Shown here one piece after another: positions 9,528 to 17,941 of a stretch of DNA of 57,152 nt. Where the stretch lies: the NCBI GenBank assembly GCA_913042205.1, contig CAJWIY010000007.1:1-57152 (forward strand), in the 5' to 3' direction. Position numbers and translations under genes: made by a program. The DNA is from an uncultured Gammaproteobacteria bacterium (GTDB taxonomy: Bacteria > Pseudomonadota > Gammaproteobacteria > Pseudomonadales > Litorivicinaceae). Every line of letters starts with the position of its first letter. The first letter of the stretch is position 1. The notes under the pieces were generated by a model, which saw only the letters and a list, made by a program, of their open reading frames with translations, was not told the origin of the DNA and searched no databases.

Positions 9528-9989
9528 TCAGTTGATATCGGCGAATGTCGCACTTGTTAATCGTTGTAGATCCCGCGCACTTAATTCAATCTCCAGGCCC
9601 CTTCTACCGGCACTCACATTGATGCTGGCCAATGTCTGTGCCGACGAGTCAATGATAGTTGGTAGTAATTTCTTCTGACCGATCGGGCTCACCCCACCGA
9701 GGACATATCCGGTAGACGCCGCGACTTGTTGCTTGTCTGCCATCGTAACCCTTTTTAAACCGAGGGCCTTTGCCATGAGTTTCAGATTCAGCTGGTTTGA
9801 GACGGGAAGCACGCCAACGTAGAGTTTCTTCCCATCGGTGACAACGAGGGTTTTGAAGACTTGATCCGGCGATAGACCAAGCTTTTCTGCTGCCTCTAGA
9901 CCAAAGGATTCGGCGGCGGGCGAGTGTTCGTATTCTTTAACCCGAAAATGAATGCCAGCTTTCTTCGCAGCATTTATGGCAGGCGTCAT
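9528..9989 (-). CDS. ybaK: YbaK/EbsC-type Cys-tRNA(Pro) deacylase
   Basis: A 153-residue editing-domain protein of the YbaK family, which hydrolyses Cys-tRNA(Pro) made in error by prolyl-tRNA synthetase. Family features: MTPAINAAKKAGIHF at the N-terminus, EAAEKLGLSPDQVFKTLVV, the invariant lysine in FKTL, and YVLGGVSPIGQKK near residues 100-112. Length is normal. Its start overlaps the stop of the upstream minus-strand gene by 4 bases, so the pair is co-transcribed. Confidence 0.93.
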   Translation of the reverse strand: MTPAINAAKKAGIHFRVKEYEHSPAAESFGLEAAEKLGLSPDQVFKTLVVTDGKKLYVGVLPVSNQLNLKLMAKALGLKRVTMADKQQVAASTGYVLGGVSPIGQKKLLPTIIDSSAQTLASINVSAGRRGLEIELSARDLQRLTSATFADIN

Positions 9990-10282
9990 TCTGGACCTCT
10001 AACAAAAATACTTGCACACCTCCATGTCGCCGATCGTCGCCCAACTGGAGAGTTTGCGACACCATTCATTACAATCTGGTGGTAAGCCAGGTTGGCGCGA
10101 GGATTGAATTCAGGATAAGTGAGTGATACGAACCGAGGTAGAGCAGCTTCACACTTTTTCTGAGTTTCGAAGACATTGAGATCATCATTTGCTGTCGCAT
10201 GGTTGACTGATGCGACCGAATCGCCGTCGATCAGAATCATTAAAATGACGAAAAGTTCTTTAATCACGGGAATATCTGGCAT
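9986..10282 (-). CDS. Hypothetical protein upstream of ybaK
   Basis: A 98-residue frame from ATG 10282, overlapping ybaK by 4 bases. A hydrophobic stretch IKELFVILMILIDG near the N-terminus could be a weak signal or membrane anchor. It is followed by VFETQKKCEAALPRFVSL, which resembles small exported proteins with a conserved cysteine. No family assigned. The coupled arrangement with ybaK is the best evidence that it is real. Confidence 0.5.
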   Translation of the reverse strand: MPDIPVIKELFVILMILIDGDSVASVNHATANDDLNVFETQKKCEAALPRFVSLTYPEFNPRANLAYHQIVMNGVANSPVGRRSATWRCASIFVRGPE

Positions 10283-10446
10283 TGTTTAATAGATGGGATC
10301 CAATTGCAGTCTATATAGAACTACGCAAATTAAAACCCTTGAGCAGTTGTCTCACAGATTTCGTCTATCTTTTGTGTTCCGCTGGTGAAGTAAAAGTGAC
10401 AGTAAGTTATGGTTACACGAAATAATAACAGCAGTGAATCGAGATT

Positions 10447-10845
10447 ATGAGAAAGCGGCGCTATATCCGCGCTTACACGGGGATAATCCTGACCATCGGT
10501 TTAATTATATTTACCTTGACCGATGGTTTCACTGTAAGCCGTGAAAATCTCATCTTGTTTGACCCCAAAGGTCTATTTTTTGTTGTTTTGTTTACTCTTA
10601 TTTATTCCTTTATGACTGATCAAGGTAGGGCGGTCAGCGCACAATCAATCGGTCTGGGTATGCTCTACGGGGGTATTCTCGGCTGTTTGATTGGTGTGAC
10701 ATTGACCCTTGATCTACCGGACAGAGATCAGGCCCTCGCGTGGAAGTATGCGGTCTTGCCATTGTGGTACGGCGTTATCGGTAAGATTTTTGCTGACGCC
10801 TTCAGGAGTGCGCGTGAGCCAGACAAGCAGATGCGTTTATTCTGA
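10447..10845 (+). CDS. Hypothetical inner-membrane protein
   Basis: A 132-residue protein starting ATG 10447 with a basic N-terminus (MRKRRYIRAY) and about four membrane helices. These are near residues 10-25, 43-58, 70-88 (LGMLYGGILGCLIGVTLTL) and 102-115. The positive-inside pattern places the N-terminus in the cytoplasm. No family recognised. The next small gene starts 44 bases after its stop. Confidence 0.6.
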   Translation: MRKRRYIRAYTGIILTIGLIIFTLTDGFTVSRENLILFDPKGLFFVVLFTLIYSFMTDQGRAVSAQSIGLGMLYGGILGCLIGVTLTLDLPDRDQALAWKYAVLPLWYGVIGKIFADAFRSAREPDKQMRLF

Positions 10846-10889
10846 CGTGGTCCGTTGGCCTCTATATGGTGCTCAGGGTAGAAGGATCA

Positions 10890-11138
10890 ATGTTCGATGA
10901 GAAAAACATCCAGCCCATTCTTTCAATAATTCTCCATAAAGATATTCCTTACTGGACCGATAAAAAAAACTCTAGTCGGGGTTCGATAATGCAGTTTTTA
11001 CGTGACGTGTCAGTTGTGGGTTTGGGAGTCTTTCTGGGTTTTGTTGTAATCGTAAACACCCATGAGATCGTTGATATAGTGCACGGGTTCGTTCAGTTAC
11101 AGGACCTGCGACTAACCTCTCTTTTCGATACCAAATAA
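10890..11138 (+). CDS. Hypothetical small single-helix membrane protein
   Basis: An 82-residue frame from ATG 10890 (MFDEKNIQPIL), chosen over an upstream start because AAGGA stands just before it. A membrane helix lies near residues 40-60 (VSVVGLGVFLGFVVIVNT). No recognised domain. It may be an operon partner of the preceding membrane protein. Confidence 0.45.
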   Translation: MFDEKNIQPILSIILHKDIPYWTDKKNSSRGSIMQFLRDVSVVGLGVFLGFVVIVNTHEIVDIVHGFVQLQDLRLTSLFDTK

Positions 11139-11288
11139 GTTACTTCTCCACTAAATCATCCTTATAAGTAAAGTTGCTCGGCTTGGGGATTCTTTTTCTG
11201 TTGTCGTGTCATCGGCAAGCGGCATTGTTGTGTAGGTTACTATTTGTGGTAGGTTTCCGTGCAACTATAACTATTAGGGTGATCTGAT

Positions 11289-12923
11289 ATGGGTGATTTT
11301 TTATTTGGTCGATACACGCTTTGGGGGATCTCGATTGTATTGTTTATCGGCAGTGGTGCTGGCTCTTATTTTTCTCACTATTTTTTAATTCCTGCCGCCC
11401 TTTTTCTCTGTCTCAGTCTTTTGGGGCTCATAGATTTTTTGAATAAGGACCACCCTGTACTAGGAAATTATCCATTAGTGGGTCGAATGAGATACCTCCT
11501 CGAGAGTATTCGCCCGGAGCTTCGTCAATACTTTTTTGAATCTGATTCCGACGAGTTACCTTTCTCCCGAAATCAGCGGGCGATGGTGTACCAGCGAGCA
11601 AAAGACAGTCAGGCTAAGAAGTCGTTTGGTACAGAACTCAACCTTTATGATGAAAGTTATGCATGGATCAACCACTCCATTGCTACTACAAAAATTGAAG
11701 ATAACAACTTTCGTACTACTGTTGGTGCGAAGACCGATAAACAGTATGCGATGTCGCTTTTAAATATCTCTGGAATGTCCTTTGGTGCATTATCTCCTCC
11801 GGCGATTCATGCCTTGAACGCTGGCGCAAAAATTGGCGGGTTTGCACACAACACCGGCGAAGGATCCTTGTCCAAATATCATGAGGCTGGCGGTGGAGAT
11901 ATTATTTGGCAGATTTCGACTGGATATTTTGGCTGCAGAGAGCAAGACGGTGCCTTTGATCCGAATCTGTTTGAAGAGAAAGCCGCAAGTGATCAAGTCA
12001 AAATGATCGAGATAAAATTGAGTCAGGGCGCCAAGCCTGGGCACGGGGGAGTGCTCCCGGGACCCAAGGTCAACAGAGAGATTGCTGAGACACGAGGCGT
12101 ACCCGAAGGTTTAACCTGTGAGTCCCCATCCTCTCACTCTGAGTTCTCGAGCCCGAGAGAATTATTGGATTTCGCTTACCGGCTAAAATCTTTATCGGGT
12201 GGCAAACCGGTCGGTATCAAGCTGTGTATCGGCCATCCTTGGGAATTCGTGGCGATTGTGAAGGCAATGACCGATACAGGTCAGAATGTTGATTTTATTA
12301 CAGTCGATGGCTCGGAGGGCGGGACAGGCGCAGCACCTACTGAGTTCTCGGATAATATCGGGTCTCCATTACGTGACGCCCTAGTATTTGTGGACAATGC
12401 GCTCATAGGCGCGGGATTGAGGGATAGAGTTAAGATAGGTGCATCGGGAAAAATCATCAGCTCATATGATATTCTCCGTATCTGTGCGCTCGGGGCCGAC
12501 TGGGTCAACATGGCTCGCCCTTTTATGTTTTCGTTAGGATGCATTCAGGCAAAAGATTGTGGCTCCGGCCAATGTCCGACGGGGATCACAACACAGGATC
12601 CGAATCGTTACCGGGTGTTAGATATACCGTCTCGAGCCAAAAGGGTAGCTAATTTCCATCGGCATAGTATTGAGGCAGTAGCTGAGCTCATGGAATCTGT
12701 CGGTGTCCACCACCCGTCAGAACTGAACAGGCGTCATATTGTTCGACGTTTGTCAGCGAGTGAGATTAAGCTGGCTGATCAAATTTATCCTAAGGTGTCA
12801 GCGAACGCATTGATCACCGGGGAGGGTAGGATGGACGACCCAAGGCTGTCGGTTTATTGGCCACTGGTGACCGCAGATTCGTTCGGATTGTCGGAAGAGA
12901 TTAAGGCGGAGCTTAATTCATAG
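11289..12923 (+). CDS. FMN-binding glutamate-synthase-related protein
   Basis: A 544-residue protein. Two N-terminal membrane helices (about residues 12-50) precede the TIM-barrel domain shared with the central and FMN region of glutamate synthase. Visible motifs are MSFGALS, GGFAHNTGEGSLSKYH, QGAKPGHGGVLPG, DGSEGGTGAAP, ADWVNMARPFMFSLGC and the cysteine-rich CGSGQCPTGITTQDP. The glutaminase half is absent, as in the stand-alone family. Its substrate is not settled; glutamate synthase activity should not be assumed. Membrane attachment is inferred from the N-terminal helices. Confidence 0.9.
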   Translation: MGDFLFGRYTLWGISIVLFIGSGAGSYFSHYFLIPAALFLCLSLLGLIDFLNKDHPVLGNYPLVGRMRYLLESIRPELRQYFFESDSDELPFSRNQRAMVYQRAKDSQAKKSFGTELNLYDESYAWINHSIATTKIEDNNFRTTVGAKTDKQYAMSLLNISGMSFGALSPPAIHALNAGAKIGGFAHNTGEGSLSKYHEAGGGDIIWQISTGYFGCREQDGAFDPNLFEEKAASDQVKMIEIKLSQGAKPGHGGVLPGPKVNREIAETRGVPEGLTCESPSSHSEFSSPRELLDFAYRLKSLSGGKPVGIKLCIGHPWEFVAIVKAMTDTGQNVDFITVDGSEGGTGAAPTEFSDNIGSPLRDALVFVDNALIGAGLRDRVKIGASGKIISSYDILRICALGADWVNMARPFMFSLGCIQAKDCGSGQCPTGITTQDPNRYRVLDIPSRAKRVANFHRHSIEAVAELMESVGVHHPSELNRRHIVRRLSASEIKLADQIYPKVSANALITGEGRMDDPRLSVYWPLVTADSFGLSEEIKAELNS

Positions 12924-12964
12924 TATCCTTTGGCTCTAATACACGAAACTAAGGAACGTGCTTA

Positions 12965-13156
12965 ATGAAAAAAGTTATTATTCCATTCTTTATGGTATTG
13001 ATGCTGATGTCGCTGGGCGGATGTGCGACTTATAACGCTATCGTACCAGATTGGGCGCAGATTGGCGCAGAATCAGTTGAGGCAACGACCGACGGTGAGT
13101 CTGCTGACGAGGCTGATGAAGATTTTACTTGGTGGAATCCGTTAAGCTGGTTCTGA
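12965..13156 (+). CDS. Small lipoprotein
   Basis: A 63-residue precursor with a textbook lipoprotein signal (MKKVIIPFFMVLMLMSLGGC) and the modified cysteine at residue 20. The mature peptide is about 43 residues, acidic in the middle (EATTDGESADEADEDF) and ends in WWNPLSWF. A good terminator follows, so it is probably a monocistronic or last gene. No family recognised. Confidence 0.75.
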   Translation: MKKVIIPFFMVLMLMSLGGCATYNAIVPDWAQIGAESVEATTDGESADEADEDFTWWNPLSWF

Positions 13157-13175
13157 TCAGAGGTATCGTGAACAG

Positions 13176-13205
13176 AAAATACCCGCCACTGTGCGGGTAT
13201 TTTTT
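13176..13205 (+). terminator. Rho-independent terminator
   Basis: AAAATACCCGC (13176-13186), loop CACTGT, GCGGGTATTTT (13193-13203), continuing as T. The stem is perfect and the flanking A and T runs make it work in both directions. It ends the small lipoprotein gene. Confidence 0.9.
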
Positions 13206-13208
13206 CAT

Positions 13209-13427
13209 ATGAACCCGCCTTACCCATTCCATAGATCGATCCAAAACGTTTTCTGGTATATCTTGATCGTTAGTTCTGTTTGGCTGTTCGGACTTATTTT
13301 TTTGCCTCTAGTTCGCTTCTCGAATAGGGCGCGGAAGCTCTTTTACTTTTCAATGATCCTTTGTGCAACACTAATCTTAGCTGTTTGGAGATTTGAACTT
13401 ATACTCCGTACAAGTGTCGTAACCTAA
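13209..13427 (+). CDS. Hypothetical small two-helix membrane protein
   Basis: A 72-residue frame from ATG 13209; an earlier GTG would start inside the terminator and is rejected. Two hydrophobic segments near residues 12-32 (VFWYILIVSSVWLFGLIFLPL) and 42-60 fit an inner-membrane hairpin. No recognisable family or strong ribosome site, and it directly follows a terminator, so its expression would need its own promoter. Confidence 0.4.
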   Translation: MNPPYPFHRSIQNVFWYILIVSSVWLFGLIFLPLVRFSNRARKLFYFSMILCATLILAVWRFELILRTSVVT

Positions 13428-13451
13428 GAGGAAAAAGTAAGGAGAATTGAG

Positions 13452-13778
13452 ATGTCTGTAATATACTTTGTGGGTACTTATTCAGCAGCCGCCTTGAAAG
13501 GGTTCGTGGCTAACCCGACACAAGATCGCAAGGAAATCATCGCTGCAATGACCGCTTCGACCGGGATCAAATTGATCGATTTCCACATCACGCGAGGCTT
13601 GTTCGATTTTGTTGCCGTTGGTGAGGGAACGATTGATCAAGCGATGGCCGTTAAAATTGCCGTAGGATCAACAGGCTCCATCGACCAGTTGCATATTCTT
13701 GAGTCAATGGATATTTCCGGAGCGGCCACGCTCGCTCAGAACACTCTGGGAAACTACGTCCCACCACAAGGAAAATAG
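13452..13778 (+). CDS. GYD domain protein
   Basis: A 108-residue protein resembling GYD-domain proteins (ferredoxin-like alpha/beta dimer family): IYFVGTYSAAALKGFVANPTQDRKEII, then FHITRGLFDFVAVGEGTIDQAMAVKIAVGSTGSI. AGGAGAATTGAG before ATG 13452 gives a ribosome site. The biochemical role of the family is poorly known. The final LGNYVPP resembles other GYD proteins. Confidence 0.8.
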   Translation: MSVIYFVGTYSAAALKGFVANPTQDRKEIIAAMTASTGIKLIDFHITRGLFDFVAVGEGTIDQAMAVKIAVGSTGSIDQLHILESMDISGAATLAQNTLGNYVPPQGK

Positions 13779-14318
13779 TAGAAACCAAGTCCCCGAGTAC
13801 AGTTGTATCTCGGGGGAGCAGGTTACTTGGCTCGTTGAATTACGTGTTGTTTGTGAAGACCCGTCCATCCGGTTCTAGCGATTTCCGCATAGACCAGACT
13901 GAACCGTCTTTTTTTTGACACCGAATGGGCGTCTGATAACAATCTTGCATAAGTAATGCCAAGTTTGGTTTAAACTTTTTTGTAATGATCAAAGTGAAGG
14001 GTCGCGTCTTACCGAGGGGTGGCAATTCCTTCCTGTGTCGGCCTGACCCATCCGAGTCACAACTGGTAGCGGAATGTGAGCACAAACCCGGTTGCTACAA
14101 AGTTTTTAATTTCAGTACCCCTAGGTTTTGCTTGGGTCGATATTTAACGAATGTCAAATCTGATGAAATATTAAAATACGCGGACTAGAAGAATCAGTGA
14201 GATCAGGTTCCAGAGCGGTTGAGGAATATTCAGATTGGCAAATCTTAATCGAAGGCTGTTCTCGTTTAACAACCAAGGTAAGCTTTAAATTCCGTCTAAA
14301 TGGACGCTGTGATAGCCA
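13779..14318 (+). other. Intergenic stretch with a nested hairpin and weak frames
   Basis: The hairpin at 13785-13830 is listed separately. Two opposing frames are open: minus 13840-14085 and plus 13985-14188. The minus one holds CYQTPIRCQKKDGSVW, which reads somewhat like coding sequence if started at ATG 13950, giving about 36 residues. Neither has family support, so no gene is called. Confidence 0.4.
13785..13830. terminator. Nested hairpin after the GYD gene
   Basis: An outer stem CCAAGT (13785-13790) with ACTTGG (13825-13830) encloses an inner stem CCCCGAG (13791-13797) with CTCGGGG (13809-13815). There is no T-run afterwards, so this may be a processing or transcript-stabilising structure rather than an intrinsic terminator. 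Confidence 0.5.
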
Positions 14319-15899
14319 ATGACAAGAATCAGATACTACTTACACGATGCCTTTATAGGACTTCTGCGGTCACTACGACTCAGTTATTTGCCACCGTTAA
14401 TGGTCTATTTGGCTGCGGGAATTTCTGGACTTACTGCGATAGTTGGAACGTTTTTCGTTAAGGACTACCTCGGGCTTTCCGCCGCTTTCTTGGCCGGTCT
14501 TGGCTTCTGGGCTGGTCTTCCGTGGGCCCTGAAGATGCCACTGGGTCATCTGGTCGACCTATTCTGGCGTCACAAGAATTATTTTGTATATGTCGGCGCG
14601 CTTGTGATCACCGCCAGTCTTCTCATCATGTATGGGCTCATTGCCGAAACTGAGTTAATGCGTTCAGTGATGGCGGTTGAGACCTGGTTCGTTCTCAGTG
14701 TGATCCTAGCTCCGGTCGGCTACGTGCTCCAAGACGTGGTGGCGGACGCGATGACCGTGGAAGCAGTCCCAACCGAGGATCATACCGGTGCTCCAATCTC
14801 AGCCTCTGAGATTAAAGAGATGCACACTACTATGCAGGCTCTTGGTCGATTTGCGGTCATCGGTGGCAGTTTCTTGGTTGCCTTGTTGAATGTCGCGTTG
14901 TTTAGCGGCGTTGAATTGTTGGGCGACGAAGAAAAGCGTGCGGTCTACGCGAGTATCTATGTCTACGCGCTTGTTATTCCCTGTGTCTCGATCGCGGGCG
15001 TTATTTTGGCGGGGTACTTGAGGCTCGATCGGCCAGATCAAAAACAGGCTATCTCCGAGGTGCGTCCAAACTGGGCTGTGTTAAACGGAAGTCTCTTATT
15101 TGTGATTTTCTCGGTTTCGGTTGGAAGTCTTGATATTCCGTTTGCCCAGGAAATTGTTTTTCTAGGCTCGATGATAATTATTGTGTATTTGATGAGTCAG
15201 CTGTTGGGCTATCTGAGCGACGAAGCGCGCCTAATGGTCGTCGGCACGGCGATAGCGATCTTCGTGTTTCGTGCGGTTCCGTCTCCAGGGCCCGGCCTTA
15301 CGTGGTTTGAAATTGATGTCTTGTTATTCGATGAGCAGTTTTTATCTGTGTTGGCTGCGATCTCGTCGGCTCTCACTTTATTAGGAATCATTCTGCTTCG
15401 GCCATTAGTGGCTCGTTATTCGATCGCACGAATTATCGTGATTCTATCGCTTGTCGGCGGCTGTCTGTTATTACCGAGTATTGGCATGTACTACGGATTA
15501 CATCAGTGGACCGCGACCCATACTGGGGGTGTCGTTGATGCTCGGTTTATTGCGATCTTGAATACCGCACTTGAATCGCCTTTAGGACAGATTTCGATGA
15601 TTCCATTGCTGGCGTGGATCGCCAAGAACGCGCCGGATGAGTTGAAGGCCACATTTTTCGCGGTATTTGCATCTTTTACTAACCTCGCATTATCAGCGAG
15701 CGCCTTGGCAACAAAATATATCAACCAAATATTTGAGATATCTAGGGAAGTTTTTGATCAGACCACTCAACAGGTCACCACAGCGGCAGACTATTCTGAA
15801 CTAGGATTTTTATTGATCGCCGTGGGTCTTATCACAATCATCATTCCCATCACTGTTGTTTGTTTGATACAGAGAAGTCCTCTTAGATCGACAGATTGA
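14319..15899 (+). CDS. BT1/MFS-type membrane transporter
   Basis: A 526-residue protein with 11-12 membrane helices. The N-terminal half resembles the folate-biopterin transporter (BT1) branch of the major facilitator superfamily: an approach of the type LGFWAGLPWALKMPLGHLVDLFWRHK, then LQDVVADAMTVEAVP near residues 137-152. Substrate is unknown; no pterin or folate gene lies nearby. It has no operon partners, a 130-base leader and a 650-base gap downstream. Confidence 0.75.
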   Translation: MTRIRYYLHDAFIGLLRSLRLSYLPPLMVYLAAGISGLTAIVGTFFVKDYLGLSAAFLAGLGFWAGLPWALKMPLGHLVDLFWRHKNYFVYVGALVITASLLIMYGLIAETELMRSVMAVETWFVLSVILAPVGYVLQDVVADAMTVEAVPTEDHTGAPISASEIKEMHTTMQALGRFAVIGGSFLVALLNVALFSGVELLGDEEKRAVYASIYVYALVIPCVSIAGVILAGYLRLDRPDQKQAISEVRPNWAVLNGSLLFVIFSVSVGSLDIPFAQEIVFLGSMIIIVYLMSQLLGYLSDEARLMVVGTAIAIFVFRAVPSPGPGLTWFEIDVLLFDEQFLSVLAAISSALTLLGIILLRPLVARYSIARIIVILSLVGGCLLLPSIGMYYGLHQWTATHTGGVVDARFIAILNTALESPLGQISMIPLLAWIAKNAPDELKATFFAVFASFTNLALSASALATKYINQIFEISREVFDQTTQQVTTAADYSELGFLLIAVGLITIIIPITVVCLIQRSPLRSTD

Positions 15900-16553
15900 G
15901 AGTGTAAGTGCTTAGTAGTCCGATTGAGCCCGTTTCCATCCAGAAGTTTTGTGACGTCATAACTCCTTAATTTGAGAATTTGCTCTGTAATCGCATCGTC
16001 ACCAGAATTCGAGCCCGCCCACAGAAACTGAATCCCTAACTCCTGATGGCGCAAGAGCTCGTCAGGTGGGTCGTTGAGATTTTTTCAATCGATGCCTCAA
16101 ATCGCTTCATCTAGACGACGCGATTCACGATAGTAGCGATGGCTCGGTGAGTCACGTGTGTTTGAGATTCTGCGTCTAGGTTGAGTCTCAATGCACCTGC
16201 CCGAGCCGTGGTACCTCCGAAATCGTTTAAGAGGCGACGGATAGTTGGATGGAACGCGATTGCTTCTGGTATTAGATCGGTCTGATCGACGCCGCAAGCT
16301 AGACTAAAAATATCAGAGAATGCATAAGTCGAATTTGCTGCATATTCGCTCAGTCCGGCCGAATTTTTGAATATCACGATGTGTCACCTTCCGCATCTAG
16401 ATAGAGGATAGCAGGACACAGTAGTGAAATTTATTTGTTCAATGATTGAGGTGTTCACGATGAATGTGTGTTACCGTCTTATAAGCATCAAGGATGTCCT
16501 TGCGCATAAGAATTTAGGATTGAATATCTGAGACAAGGTGGTCTCAGCAATAT
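15900..16553 (-). other. Intergenic stretch with possible decayed coding sequence
   Basis: Two minus-strand frames read like protein but do not join. One (16377 to 16111) contains GVDQTDLIPEAIAFHPTIRR. The other, open through 16054-15900, contains PDELLRHQELGIQFLWAGS and is interrupted upstream by two stops (near 16102 and 16090). Neither matches a family I know. I read this as either chance or a broken gene. A hairpin at 16521-16556 closes the stretch. Confidence 0.3.
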
Positions 16554-16556
16554 TCA
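16521..16556. terminator. Long hairpin overlapping the DapA-like stop codon
   Basis: TGAATATCTGAGAC (16521-16534) pairs with GTCTCAG-CA-ATATTCA (16541-16556): 14 pairs with a 2-base bulge and a 6-base loop. On the minus strand the first arm includes the TGA stop of the DapA-family gene. No T-run follows, so it is probably a transcript-end stabiliser or a weak terminator. Confidence 0.6.
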
Positions 16557-17459
16557 GTCCGATTTTCTTTCGGTGACCAGAGCGTCGAGCCGAGCTCTCA
16601 ATAAATCTGCTTCTTGTTCGGGCATAGGTAGCAAGGGGGGCCGTACATGTCTCCATGGCTCGTGCCCCGTCATACCGGCCAACAGCGCCTTCTGACCGGG
16701 AATTGGAGCAAATTCTTGGAAGATGAGCCGACTTTCTACGGCAAGGTCGTGCGCCACGGCAGCCTGTTCCCAGTCGTGCTGCTCGCAAAGGCTGATCACA
16801 TTCAGGATTTGTTGCGCGTTTAGGTTTGCGGTTGCAGAAATACAGCCGGGAGCCCCAAGCCTCATGGCTTTGACCAAGGGTAATTCAGAGCCTGGGTAGA
16901 CAATGAAATCTTCCATCAGCAGTAATTGTTCTGTGTGTGTCCAGTCACCAGAGCTATCTTTAATACCAACAATAATCGTTGGATATTTCTCTCTTAATGT
17001 CTTGATTAAGTCTATTGAAAGATCAACGCCAGAGACTTGTGGAATGTGATACAGGTATATTCGCAGAACGGTACGATTCACACGTTCGATGAGGCCTTCG
17101 TAGTAATCAAGTAATCCCTGTTCTGAAACATCCTTAAAATAAAAAGGTGGGAGGACCATAACGCCTTCACATCCCAGGTCTGTCGCTTGTTGTGCCAGTT
17201 CAACCGACTCGGGCAGATTACAAAGACCTGTCCCAGGGATCAGTACAGACGGATCAATTCCTGATCTGACCAAGCCTTCTAAGGCCAGCCGACGTTCTGC
17301 TGTACTGATGGACATTGCCTCACCGGTGGTTCCGAATGGCGCTAGTCCCGAGCACCCCGAAGCTAGTAGGTGTTTTGCATAGTCGTTGTAGGTTACTTGA
17401 TCGAATGATAGATCTTCGTTGAAGGGTGAGAGAATTGGAGCGATAAGTCCGCGAATCAT
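16554..17459 (-). CDS. DapA/NanA-family class I aldolase
   Basis: A 301-residue TIM-barrel lyase of the dihydrodipicolinate synthase superfamily. Features: N-terminal GLIAPILSPFNEDLSFD, phosphate or carboxylate-binding GTTGEA (about 43-48), the conserved tyrosine in YLYHIPQ and the Schiff-base lysine in VGIKDSSGDW (about 164-173). It lies alone, away from lysine genes, and its substrate-specificity region is unlike classical DapA. A role in 2-keto sugar acid or hydroxy-keto acid cleavage is likelier than lysine synthesis, but the substrate is unknown. Confidence 0.88.
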   Translation of the reverse strand: MIRGLIAPILSPFNEDLSFDQVTYNDYAKHLLASGCSGLAPFGTTGEAMSISTAERRLALEGLVRSGIDPSVLIPGTGLCNLPESVELAQQATDLGCEGVMVLPPFYFKDVSEQGLLDYYEGLIERVNRTVLRIYLYHIPQVSGVDLSIDLIKTLREKYPTIIVGIKDSSGDWTHTEQLLLMEDFIVYPGSELPLVKAMRLGAPGCISATANLNAQQILNVISLCEQHDWEQAAVAHDLAVESRLIFQEFAPIPGQKALLAGMTGHEPWRHVRPPLLPMPEQEADLLRARLDALVTERKSD

Positions 17460-17941
17460 CAGGGTATCCCCTATTTTTCGTCACCAAAATCTGAGTATAT
17501 GATGACGATAGCCTGAGTAAAGAATTAAAGCGTGGTGTGTGTATACTCTGTGGATTCATCGTAATCTAGCCGTACCAATAATCTATTTAGACGCGCTTGT
17601 TGATGGCAGCGGTATGTCTTTGTTTGATTTGAACCCGAGACCAACACACGGGGTGAAAAGTTCGGTTTTAACCACGATCAACACCTCGAATGGTCCCGGT
17701 TGGCACCTTGAGGTTTTTGTTTTAGTTCTGAGCGATTAACAGAGCATGACTTTTAGAAAACGCGTTTGCGTCGTATCCGGCAACCACAGGTTAAATATCT
17801 CGGTTTGGCCCATGGAGCCAAACCCTATGTCACAGGGTATTGGACTAAAATAAATGTAGATTTAGTCTAATCAGTGGTTAACCATGATGGAAATGTTGTA
17901 ATGGCCACGGTTTGATTAATAAACAAATTTAGAGAGCGTCT
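17460..17941 (+). promoter_or_regulatory. Cyclase leader region with several inverted repeats
   Basis: No credible gene (a 66-residue frame at 17539-17739 has no support). Before the cyclase start lie GGTTTGGC/GCCAAACC (17802-17809 with 17817-17824), GACTAAA/TTTAGTC (17843-17849 with 17861-17867) and the palindrome TGGTTAACCA (17875-17884). They may be operators or a structured leader; which one cannot be told by eye. Confidence 0.45.

Noticed and set aside
13985-14188. 67-residue plus-strand frame
   Set aside because: It overlaps an equally plausible minus-strand frame, and neither has a family match or good start.
17539-17739. 66-residue plus-strand frame
   Set aside because: No ribosome site, no family and irregular composition, in a region better explained as leader.
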